From Thermoplasmata archaeon (lineage in GTDB: Archaea > Thermoplasmatota > Thermoplasmata > RBG-16-68-12 > JAGMCJ01): 7,624 nucleotides of DNA. The stretch is taken from positions 1 to 7,624 of the forward strand of contig JAGMCJ010000066.1 in assembly GCA_023129265.1 (NCBI GenBank), given 5' to 3'. The notes under the pieces are model-generated. The model did no database searches. It was given only the letters and a program-made list of their open reading frames with translations, and was not told where the DNA came from. A program made the translations under genes and the position numbers. This document shows, one piece after another, positions 1 to 6,700 of the stretch. Every line of letters starts with the position of its first letter. Position 1 is the stretch's first letter.

Positions 1-228
1 TTTTATGCATTCATCTGGGAAGGTTTTATTGGCTCAATTCCTGGGGCGATGAGCAAGTACACTCTCAAACACTTCATAAGGTCCATCGGCTCCGGCTGGC
101 TTGATTTCGGAGGAATAAGTCTTTATGACGGGGCAAGTGCTGGCATGGCCTTTGGGGTCTTGATTGGAATCACAATTGTCTGTCTTGCAGTTGGAGCCTT
201 CTTGTTCCGGGAAAAGGAGTATCCGTGA
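1..228 (+). CDS. ABC-2 type transporter permease, C-terminal fragment
   Basis: This is the 3' end of a gene that begins left of the window; frame 1 is open from base 1 to TGA at 226-228, giving 75 residues. The fragment opens with FYAFIWEGFIGSIPG, a signature seen near the last membrane segments of ABC-2 type permeases. It continues with a polar stretch and one strongly hydrophobic helix at residues 48-70 (AGMAFGVLIGITIVCLAVGA), then a short charged tail (FREKEYP). In this family the helix-then-charged-tail ending marks the true C-terminus, so the end is probably intact. The protein would pair with an ATP-binding subunit, expected upstream, to export an unknown substrate across the cytoplasmic membrane. 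Substrate and gene name cannot be read from this piece. It is probably a chromosomal neighbour of the genes to its right rather than part of their function. Confidence 0.85.
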   Translation, partial: FYAFIWEGFIGSIPGAMSKYTLKHFIRSIGSGWLDFGGISLYDGASAGMAFGVLIGITIVCLAVGAFLFREKEYP

Positions 229-240
229 TATCTCACGGAT
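221..240 (+). terminator. perfect stem-loop over the permease stop codon
   Basis: ATCCGTGA (221-228) is followed by the four-base loop TATC and the exact reverse complement TCACGGAT (233-240). The left arm contains the last bases of the permease gene, including its TGA. Only a very short T run follows, so this is not a classic intrinsic terminator. It could end or protect the permease transcript; that role is inferred. Confidence 0.5.
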
Positions 241-592
241 TTGACCTTGATGCATGTGGAGAAGTCGGATCTGGAAGGCGATTCTTTCAACTGGTGCATT
301 GCATTTGGCGTATCCCTCATCATTCACCAAATCCTGCATCGACTTAATCCGTTTTCCTGCTGAATCCTGCAGGATCCCTCTCGAAAAGATGTTGTTTGGG
401 AGTTTCGTCGTATTTCAATGAGAACTAAGACACAATCAACACCCCGCCCCGACTAATCGTAAAGGAACAGGTTCAAGCCAAACAGCACGTCACATGTGGA
501 GAACTGCGTTTCTTTCGCTCCCCAACACGTCTGGCATGTTTCTTACGTATGGGGCTGAGAACTCTGCGTAGAGCGATGTGAGAGGGGCCTTG
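241..592. other. convergent intergenic region with no supported gene
   Basis: This stretch separates the rightward permease from the leftward RHH-coiled-coil gene. I found no tRNA, no CRISPR repeat and no convincing open frame with a ribosome binding site. A small palindrome, TCCTGCAGGA, lies near 367-376, and CTCT-GCGT-AGAG forms a short stem near 566-577; neither has a clear role. A leftward open frame crosses the left part of this region but mostly runs antisense to the permease. This is the likely boundary between chromosomal genes and the accessory block. Confidence 0.5.
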
Positions 593-1240
593 CTATGGCA
601 TTTCCTTCCAGGTCGCACTCACCCATCGAATTTGAATGCCGTGATCATTGGCGATTATTCTGGCGATCTTCTCATTCCTAGCGTCGTTGGACTTGAGCTC
701 CTCGATCGCCCAGTCCAGTTGTTCCCGTATCTTATCGTTCTCATCGGACAGCTCACTCAATCTGTTTCGAAGGTCTTCGACTTCGTCCCGTCGAGCATCG
801 TGGTCCCTTGTCAGGCGCTCATGTTTGCGTGAAATGGAGCGTAGCGTGTCTTCGAGCTTCTTGACCTCGTCGACAGAGTGAGCAAGGTTCTTGGAGAGCT
901 CCGCATTGTCCTCCTCATATTGAGGTATAATCCCTTTGAGTCTGTTGAATCTCCGTTCGAGTTCTCGTATCTTCCTGTCCTTCTCCGGGTTATCGACCGT
1001 CTCGACAATGGGCACTTCCACGATTTTCTCGATCGCCTTTTCCACCGTTCTCTCCCTCACCTCGAAGCCCTGTAACAGCCGCCTCACGTACTCCGACAGC
1101 ATGACGTCCTTGCTCGCGGCCTCGGAAGCAAGTTGCTCCTTGAGGGAGGCCGGGACACGGACAGGCAGAACGGGGTACTTGACATCGTACCTCTGTCTAG
1201 CGTTTTTTCCCTTCTTCCCTCGTTTACCCCACAGGAACAT
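593..1240 (-). CDS. RHH DNA-binding protein with long coiled coil
   Basis: The 215-residue protein starts at the ATG at 1240, chosen because GGAGG lies seven bases upstream (1248-1252 on the other strand). An earlier in-frame ATG at 1336 would make the protein read through the palindrome array, which looks regulatory. Residues 1-17 are basic (GKRGKKGKNARQR). Residues 22-59 form a ribbon-helix-helix-like unit: strand PVLPVRVP, then helices around SLKEQLASEAASK and LSEYVRRLLQGF. From about 84 to 190 the chain is highly charged with heptad-like leucines (IRELERRF, VKKLEDTLRSI, VEDLRNRLSELSDE), a strong coiled-coil prediction. It ends with a short non-coiled tail (GIQIRWVSATWKEMP). RHH proteins bind DNA as dimers; the coiled coil would lengthen or cross-link such a dimer. 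Roles could be transcription repressor, plasmid-type partition or centromere binding, or chromatin organisation. The exact family is not recognised. Confidence 0.8.
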   Translation of the reverse strand: MFLWGKRGKKGKNARQRYDVKYPVLPVRVPASLKEQLASEAASKDVMLSEYVRRLLQGFEVRERTVEKAIEKIVEVPIVETVDNPEKDRKIRELERRFNRLKGIIPQYEEDNAELSKNLAHSVDEVKKLEDTLRSISRKHERLTRDHDARRDEVEDLRNRLSELSDENDKIREQLDWAIEELKSNDARNEKIARIIANDHGIQIRWVSATWKEMP

Positions 1241-1247
1241 CGCGAGT

Positions 1248-1252
1248 CCTCC
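1248..1252 (-). promoter_or_regulatory. ribosome binding site deciding the RHH-coiled-coil start
   Basis: On the minus strand GGAGG stands seven bases before the ATG at 1240. No comparable site precedes the in-frame ATG at 1336, so the shorter 215-residue product is preferred. Confidence 0.65.
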
Positions 1253-1258
1253 GCGTAC

Positions 1259-1328
1259 TCGTATCGTATACGAAGCGGAATCTCGTATACGACCTGCTAT
1301 TCGTTTGCGTTCTCGTATAGGAACGCAA
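1259..1328 (-). promoter_or_regulatory. tandem palindrome cluster, probable operator
   Basis: Two identical perfect palindromes, TCGTATACGA, lie at 1264-1273 and 1283-1292. A third related copy, TCGTATAGGA, lies at 1313-1322. Its TCGTATAG core is flanked by perfect 8-base arms, TTGCGTTC (1305-1312) and GAACGCAA (1321-1328). A half copy, TCGTAT, sits at 1259-1264. All lie just upstream of the chosen start of the RHH-coiled-coil gene and after the stop of the gene before it. RHH proteins typically bind short tandem palindromes in front of their own gene, so autoregulation is the simplest reading. The region may also contain the promoter, because TATAC resembles a weak TATA element. Binding is inferred. 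Confidence 0.6.
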
Positions 1329-1367
1329 TCCTTCAAATCGGGTGGTGAAAAGCCGTCCTCTCATATC

Positions 1368-2579
1368 TCAAACCTTCTTGCGCTCTCTTTCTCCATTTGC
1401 ATCCTCAGGATCTTGACCTTCCCCTGGTTTCGGTGCAGCTAAGCCGATTGTAGAGTGCTCGATAACAACAAGGGGGCTGTCCTCCAATACGTTCGGGAGG
1501 ATGCACATGCCTGAGTTCTCAAACCATTTCTGGAAGGCCTCCTCTCTCTCCAGTATCTCTTTTATCCTGCGAATCTTTGCCTTGCTAGGTGGGTTGTCGC
1601 TTCTCTTCATCAGGGAATCGTATTTCTCGGCCCATGGACTCCTTTCCTGCTCCAGCCAGAAAGCTCTTGAGATGTCTCTCCTTGCCTCGCGAACCGCTCT
1701 CTCCTCCTCTTCAATCTCCTTCTCGATTCTTTTCAGCTCGGATTTGTCGATGTCCAACCTGACGCTGAAAATGCCATCTACTTGATCCTTGAAATCCTCT
1801 TCATCCAAACCCAGATTGACGAGTTGGATCTCGATATGGTTCTTCAGGTATCGTTCAAGATACACTCTGTCCTTGTCTCTCTTCATCCTGGAAAGCTCCC
1901 TCTCAAAGGCGTCTGCGATATCAACAAGGACGGATTTCATCTTCAGCTCGCCGATTTTGCTCCTAACCTGATCGGCAAGATGACTGAGTTCGTTGAAGTC
2001 TTCTTCGAATTCCTCTCGCAGTTCACCTGGCACGAGGAAATAATAACCAGATTGGTGAGTGAGAATCAGATGAACGGGCCATTTTTCTAAGGTCCCAATT
2101 AGATACTTCTTGACGGCGGCCGCTGCGTTGCGATACTGCTCGTTCTCAGCTAGTCTGTATCGTCCCCATCCGATCTTGTCGATATAGCCTTCGTTGTCGA
2201 GCCGACGGAGGTGGTCAGACAAGTGCGATTTTCTGCTGTACGTTCGCATCGCCTCGAGCTGTCTGCTCGAGAACTTCCGATCCCAATCCTTGAGCCTCAC
2301 TGATGGGCATTTCTTGAACCTATGGCATTTCTTGCATTCAGAGAACTCAGGACAATCCTTGGGACTCGACGATGGCGACTCCTGGCAGAGGAGGTGCTGG
2401 ATGTCAATGAATCGAAGGTAATCTTCGCCTCTCGACGACAGCACGTCCTTCACTTCGGGCTTGTCGAAGAGCAGGACGATCGGATGAAGTGCCAGACTCT
2501 CGTGCGTTGTGAATCTCCCCTTCCCTGCTCGCCCTCTCCTGTGTTTAGGTTTTCGAGAGTTCATAGTTAAAGTTCCCAT
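1368..2579 (-). CDS. hypothetical protein with Cys cluster, winged helix and coiled coil
   Basis: The 403-residue cytosolic-looking protein has no signal peptide or membrane helix. The N-terminus is basic (NSRKPKHRRGRAGKGR). Five cysteines at 65, 76, 82, 85 and 91, spaced C-x10-C-x5-C-x2-C-x5-C, could bind zinc or an iron-sulfur cluster. Residues 105-146 resemble a winged helix: a helix, a recognition-like helix (KSHLSDHLRRLDNEGYI) and a wing ending GWGRYRL. Residues 275-305 are a charged helix (KRIEKEIEEEERAVREA). The C-terminus is rich in Pro, Gly and charged residues. Its likely role is DNA binding, but I do not recognise the family. The start at 2579 lies about 25 bases from the centre of the shared TATA box and would give a nearly leaderless mRNA; a second ATG at 2564 (residue 6) is possible. 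The downstream RHH-coiled-coil gene follows after 127 bases on the same strand. Confidence 0.75.
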   Translation of the reverse strand: MGTLTMNSRKPKHRRGRAGKGRFTTHESLALHPIVLLFDKPEVKDVLSSRGEDYLRFIDIQHLLCQESPSSSPKDCPEFSECKKCHRFKKCPSVRLKDWDRKFSSRQLEAMRTYSRKSHLSDHLRRLDNEGYIDKIGWGRYRLAENEQYRNAAAAVKKYLIGTLEKWPVHLILTHQSGYYFLVPGELREEFEEDFNELSHLADQVRSKIGELKMKSVLVDIADAFERELSRMKRDKDRVYLERYLKNHIEIQLVNLGLDEEDFKDQVDGIFSVRLDIDKSELKRIEKEIEEEERAVREARRDISRAFWLEQERSPWAEKYDSLMKRSDNPPSKAKIRRIKEILEREEAFQKWFENSGMCILPNVLEDSPLVVIEHSTIGLAAPKPGEGQDPEDANGERERKKV

Positions 2580-2600
2580 AATTCCTAGGAACCAGAACTC

Positions 2601-2608
2601 TATATATA
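2601..2608. promoter_or_regulatory. symmetrical TATA box shared by divergent genes
   Basis: TATATATA lies in the 66-base gap between the leftward 403-residue gene (start 2579) and the rightward 67-residue gene (start 2646). Archaeal TATA boxes are centred about 26 bases before the transcript start. That places a leftward start near 2578, at or next to the ATG, and a rightward start near 2631, just before the ribosome binding site at 2633-2639. The element reads equally well on both strands, so it may drive both genes. Confidence 0.6.
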
Positions 2609-2645
2609 AGACCTTCCATTTTCTCCTACCTAGGTGGGGATTGAT

Positions 2646-2849
2646 ATGACGGAAGTAACAGAGATCTCTAAGGGCGTGTATGAGGAACTGGAAGAGGTGG
2701 CTGACGTATTGGACACAACGGTTGCCGGCCTCGTGGATGACATCCTTCGTCGGTGGCTCGGAAAGAACTACGGGTCCATCCTAAATGGGGAGTCCGACGG
2801 GGAGTCAGGAGACGACGGGGACGATGGGGACGACAGCTCGGAAGACTAG
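2646..2849 (+). CDS. small RHH-like protein with acidic tail
   Basis: The product has 67 residues. The ATG at 2646 is preferred over the in-frame GTG at 2634 because GGTGGGG at 2633-2639 is a good archaeal ribosome binding site six bases before it. Residues 3-40 fit a ribbon-helix-helix or CopG-like outline: a short strand (EVTEIS), a helix (VYEELEEVADVL), a turn (DTT), a second helix (VAGLVDDILRRWL). Residues 49-67 are almost only Asp, Glu, Ser and Gly (DGESGDDGDDGDDSSED), encoded by repeated GAC-GGG/GAT-GGG units. Such tails may mimic DNA charge or tune DNA binding; that is inference. It could be an antitoxin, but no toxin-like gene follows directly: the next gene is another RHH protein with its own promoter. 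Confidence 0.7.
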   Translation: MTEVTEISKGVYEELEEVADVLDTTVAGLVDDILRRWLGKNYGSILNGESDGESGDDGDDGDDSSED

Positions 2850-2978
2850 GAACCTGATCGCCGCAAGGAACAACGAAGTCCCCGAGGCACCATGAAGTAC
2901 GCCAACATGCCGCATCTAATCAGCGCGCGAAGTGCAAAGCACAAAGGACCCTTCAAGTCGTGACACAAATGGCGGACT

Positions 2979-2986
2979 CATATATG
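2979..2986 (+). promoter_or_regulatory. TATA box for the restriction-modification operon
   Basis: CATATATG lies about 48 bases before the ATG of the 93-residue RHH gene. A transcript starting about 26 bases downstream, near 3008, would give a leader of some 22 bases that includes the AGGAGG at 3014-3019. No other TATA-like site stands between this gene and the large enzyme, so the three genes are probably transcribed from here. Confidence 0.55.
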
Positions 2987-3013
2987 AAGTACGACATAAA
3001 TCGAGAGCCAGTT

Positions 3014-3019
3014 AGGAGG
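3014..3019 (+). promoter_or_regulatory. ribosome binding site of the operon's first gene
   Basis: AGGAGG precedes the ATG at 3031 with 11 bases between them, a little long. A second partial match, AGGTG at 3024-3028, is very close to the start. Between them lies ATG directly followed by TAG (3020-3025), an unusual start-stop pair in another frame. Confidence 0.5.
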
Positions 3020-3030
3020 ATGTAGGTGTA

Positions 3031-3312
3031 ATGTCAGATGACCTCGTAACAATCAGCGCGAAGGTTCCCAGAGGGCTGAGGGATAAGCTAGATGGAATCG
3101 GAGACGACCTCAGACTCTCGAACCGCTCCGTCCTGATCAGAAAGGCATTGGAGTCCTTCGTTGAGAGTCGCGAAAGCGTCGGTATACCGCCCGTAGAATC
3201 GAAGATCGATGCAAGGGCGAAGAGGATACTAGCAGACAGAGAGATGCTCGGTATACCGCGCGGAAACGAGACTTCTAGCTCAACAAGCGAGGAAGGGAAT
3301 GGGGAGAAGTGA
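3031..3312 (+). CDS. RHH transcriptional regulator, probable operon controller
   Basis: This 93-residue protein is a textbook ribbon-helix-helix (CopG/Arc/MetJ class). Residues 5-12 form the DNA-contacting strand (LVTISAKV), residues 13-24 helix 1 (PRGLRDKLDGIG) and residues 31-46 helix 2 (NRSVLIRKALESFVES). Residues 47-79 contain two similar segments 23 residues apart (SVGIPP and MLGIPR). The last 15 residues are a flexible Ser/Glu-rich tail. As the first gene of the operon with the type IIG enzyme, it probably represses or times expression of that enzyme, the role that HTH C proteins play in many R-M loci; this is inferred from position. Its TGA overlaps the ATG of the next gene (TGATG), which indicates translational coupling. 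An antitoxin role for the 104-residue neighbour is an alternative. Confidence 0.85.
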   Translation: MSDDLVTISAKVPRGLRDKLDGIGDDLRLSNRSVLIRKALESFVESRESVGIPPVESKIDARAKRILADREMLGIPRGNETSSSTSEEGNGEK

Positions 3313-3626
3313 TGACCGGTATGATCGAAGCAGGATACGCGAACAAGGACCGCGGGTCAGGGGAGGGGGCACCTGAGCTCACCTTCCTAAAGCCCTGGCA
3401 GGAAGTCGTTGGAGTGCTTGAAGAGGTCACACTTGAGCAGTTCCTCTTGGTCGTTCGCGTGAGAGCTGGAAACAACTGCCTCAGTCTCGCTTTCCCCGCG
3501 GATTCAGCTGAAGCAAATGAAGTGGAGCGTTTCCTGACAGACTGTTCAATCGGTTGCCTGCTTGGCCTTATTGCGACAGATTCGAAGAAGCATCTCCTGC
3601 TGAGAGAGATTAGAATGAAGGATTGA
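3312..3626 (+). CDS. small beta-rich protein of unknown function, possible OB fold
   Basis: The product has 104 residues. The ATG at 3312 overlaps the stop of the RHH gene and has GGGGAG five bases before it; an in-frame GTG at 3309 is also possible. The first 22 residues are polar and probably disordered. The rest alternates hydrophobic strands and short turns: LKPWQEVVGVLEEV, FLLVVRVRAG, LSLAFPAD, one helix (EANEVERFLTDC), GCLLGLIATD and KKHLLLREI. This order of strands, glycine turns and a single helix resembles a small beta barrel such as an OB fold, but I recognise no named family and no catalytic motif. Its place between regulator and type IIG enzyme suggests an accessory, targeting or immunity-like protein for the enzyme. 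A toxin paired with the RHH protein is a weaker alternative. Confidence 0.75.
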   Translation: MTGMIEAGYANKDRGSGEGAPELTFLKPWQEVVGVLEEVTLEQFLLVVRVRAGNNCLSLAFPADSAEANEVERFLTDCSIGCLLGLIATDSKKHLLLREIRMKD

Positions 3627-3749
3627 CACGACGGTCGTTTGGAGAAGGGGAGAACCGTAGACAATCCAGAATGGCAGAGGATTTCGACAGGGTTTCCTCG
3701 CAAGAATCATATGGTTGTACGCAATCACATTGACCACGTAGGGAGGTAG
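3627..3749 (+). other. spacer with an open frame after the stop codon
   Basis: The 123 bases between the 104-residue gene and the large enzyme stay open in the frame of the upstream gene for 40 codons after its TGA, ending in TAG at 3747-3749, immediately before the enzyme's ATG. Start choices inside are a TTG at 3639 and an ATG at 3711. The encoded residues (for example VDNPEWQRISTGFP) do not match a family I know. It may be chance, a short leader peptide that couples translation, or a decayed extension. Confidence 0.35.
3741..3747 (+). promoter_or_regulatory. ribosome binding site of the type IIG enzyme
   Basis: GGGAGGT ends two bases before the ATG at 3750, an unusually short spacing that may lower initiation. 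The start is still preferred because the residues just after it (LFSNDYIWNRLP) match the conserved N-terminal segment of this enzyme family, and the next Met is not until residue 33. Confidence 0.55.
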
Positions 3750-6700
3750 ATGCCCCAAACCAAGCTCAGCGCCATCACAAGCAACGGCCTATTCTCCAAC
3801 GATTACATATGGAACCGTCTACCCAGGCTAGCAGATTGGAAGGGCATGGCCCCCCATCGCAATCTCCTGGAGCAAGTGCGGATCATCTTCCGGGAAGCCG
3901 GACACCTTCTGGAGACAGCCAATGAGAGACAGATACGAGATGAAGTCATCAACAAGATCCTGGCAATCGTAAGTCCATGCTATCTGTCAGACCAGAATCT
4001 CCCGACGGGAGGGACTCCAGACTACATCTTCTTCAGGGACATCGAAGCAAAACAGCGGAAGGACCTGATCTCTGCAATAGCAGTAGGAGACGCAAAGGAG
4101 CCCGGGAAGGATTTCGACAAGGCCGTCGGTGAGCGCAGCCCCGTAAGACAGGTCTACGACTACATGGCAGACACTCAAACGAGATGGGGTGTGTTGACGG
4201 ATGGTTCCAGGTGGCGACTACTGAATCACGATTCTCCCACTGATAGGTATTTCGAAATCGATCTCCGTGACACAGTCGGAAGGAACGACGAGGACGAGTG
4301 GCTGTACTTCTACAATCTATTCAGGCGGGAAGCATTCGTTCCATCCGAGGGGAAGTGCTTCCTGGACCTTGTTAAGGAGGAAAGCACCAGGTACACTCAG
4401 GCTGTCGGAGAAGAGCTGAAGGAGAGAGTGTACAGCGCCTTGAGAGAGCTCGCCATTGGATTCGCTTTGTGGCCTGAGAACAATCTTGATGCGTCCAGAG
4501 AAGATGTGCGAGGCAGTATTCGCGACAGCTGCTTCATTCTGCTCTACCGCCTGCTGTTCATCTTCTACGCTGAAACTCGAAACCTCTTGCCAAGAGACGA
4601 ACGTGGATACCACCAACTCTCACTCGAAACATTGAGGGAGAAGGTGAAAGGAGCCTCCAGGGACGGATCGAGATTCCTTGCCGATTCACGCCGACTCTGG
4701 ACAGGCCTAGAGGATTTATTCAGACTCATTGACCAGGGGAACGCGGAACTGCGTGTCCCTCCCTACAACGGTGGGTTGTTCTCTCGCCGGTCCCGTGGGC
4801 TGGAATCCCTTGGCTTCCTCGAGAAGTATGAGATCTCAGACAAGTATCTCGCACGCGCGATTGACCTGCTCGGTACGGCACCAAGCCTTGAGAAGAAGAA
4901 CGTATTCGTGAATGTGGATTATGCGGGGCTTGAAATACGACATCTGGGAAGCATCTACGAGGGGCTACTGGAATACCGTCTCGGCTTCGCTGAGACTGAC
5001 TTGGTCTCTGTGAGAGATGGGAAGGGAGAGCGATGGGTGAGTGTTAGTGAGTACGAAGGCAACGTGCCCATCGGAAGGATGCCTTCCGAGATGAAAGTGA
5101 AGAAAGGTGAGATGTATCTAGAAACGGAGAAACACGAGAGGAAGGTCACAGGTTCCTACTATACTCCTGACTACATAGTCAAGTACATAGTTGAGCGAAC
5201 CTTGGGACCGATTGTCAGCGAGAAGACCGAAGCTGCCTCGAAGAGGCACTCGAAGCGATCTGACGCGGTCCTTTCAATCAAAATCTGTGACCCGGCGATG
5301 GGGAGTGGACACTTTCTAGTTGAGGCCTTAGAGTACTTGGCCGAGGCATTACTGCAGGCAGTGGAGGAGGATCAGCGGGCAGGATTGTCTGCTGAGGACG
5401 AGTATGGCATTGAGTGGGCCAGAAGAGAGGTGGTCAGACACTGCATCTACGGGGTGGACTTGAATGAGCTCGCTGTGGAACTGGCCAAGGTTAGCCTTTG
5501 GCTCACCACAATAAGCAGGGAGAAGCCCCTCAGCTTCCTGGATCACAGACTCAAATGCGGTAACAGCATCATCGGAGCAAGACTCGCTGACCTCAAGGAG
5601 TATCCTCAGGTTGGTGGGACCAAGACCAAGAGGAGGAAAGCCACGTCGATGCCCGCATTCATTTCCCAGATATTCATTGAGAGGCTTATGTCCAAAGTCA
5701 GAGAGCTGGAGGGAATCGGTGACGACCGTCTGGAGGATATCAGAAAGAAAGAAGAGGTCCTCGCAGAGTTCATGCAGCTCGCTGAGTACGAGAAGACGAA
5801 GGCGATTGCGGATGTTTGCACATCCATCTACTTCGGAAACGAAGTTGCGCCCACCCCAGAGAAGAATCCGAAGGATGTTTACTATGACCTGATATACTCT
5901 CTCGACTATCCCAGCAACTGGGAGCCCAAGACGAGAACCTCCTGGTTCAGGCGTGCACAGGAGATTGCAGAGAACAGGAAGTTCTTCCATTGGGAGTTGG
6001 AGTTCCCTGATGTGTTCTTTGGGGACGAACGATCTGGAGAGGGTGAGGGGTTTGATGCGGTCATCGGGAATCCACCCTATGTGAGAATATACAGGGGACA
6101 GATATCGGGAGAGGATAGGGCATACTATACCAGGGTCTTCGAATCCGCCCACATGAAGTTTGATCTGTATCTTCTGTTCGTGGAACTCGGGCTCGATATC
6201 CTGGGCTCAACCGGACGCTTTGCCATGATAATCCCTGACAAGTGGATGAGTTCCCCATATGGCGAGCCACTGAGACGGAAGATACTGGACTGGAAGCTAG
6301 TTGAGCTTGCGGACCTTAGGGGTATTCGAGTGTTCGAGGATGTAGCCGTCGACAACGTGATTCCCGTTATAGCCAAGACTCCGTCCGGCGAAGAGGAGGT
6401 GACGGAAATCCTCCGAGGTCAAGTCGATTCCTCAGGGTCTGTCATCATATCTCCCGTCAACAGAGTGAGACAGGAGGTATTTGGCGAATTCCCTCAGTCT
6501 CAGATTCGTCTAGAAATCACAGACCTCTCGGCTTCCTTGCTCAGAAAGATAGAGGACAAATCAATCAAGCTCGGACAGATCTGCTACGTCAACTGGGGGC
6601 TCAGAACAGGTACGGCGGCCAAGACCAAGGCAATGATCTCAGACAAGAAGGTGAAGCCCAGGTTCAAGCATCTGATCCGAGGAGAAGACATCACGGAGCG

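Noticed and set aside
34..339. A 101-residue leftward open frame whose first 40 residues look protein-like
   Set aside because: About two thirds of it is antisense to the permease end, there is no good ribosome binding site before its ATG at 339, and I recognise no domain.
441..520. A possible tRNA T-arm around GGTTCAAGCC
   Set aside because: The flanking bases do not form a five-pair stem and no anticodon or acceptor arms could be found.
1241..1336. A 32-residue N-terminal extension of the RHH-coiled-coil protein
   Set aside because: It would be encoded by the palindrome array, and the ATG at 1240 has a strong GGAGG seven bases upstream.
936..1442. A 168-residue rightward open frame
   Set aside because: It is Ser/Leu/Arg-rich and lies opposite the RHH-coiled-coil gene, its operator array and the end of the winged-helix gene; this is a typical shadow.
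2646..3312. A toxin-antitoxin pair formed by the two small rightward genes
   Set aside because: Both look like RHH DNA-binding proteins, they are 181 bases apart with a separate TATA box, and neither has a toxin motif.
5349..6152. A 267-residue leftward open frame
   Set aside because: It is antisense to the conserved methyltransferase core, including motif IV, and has no recognisable domain.
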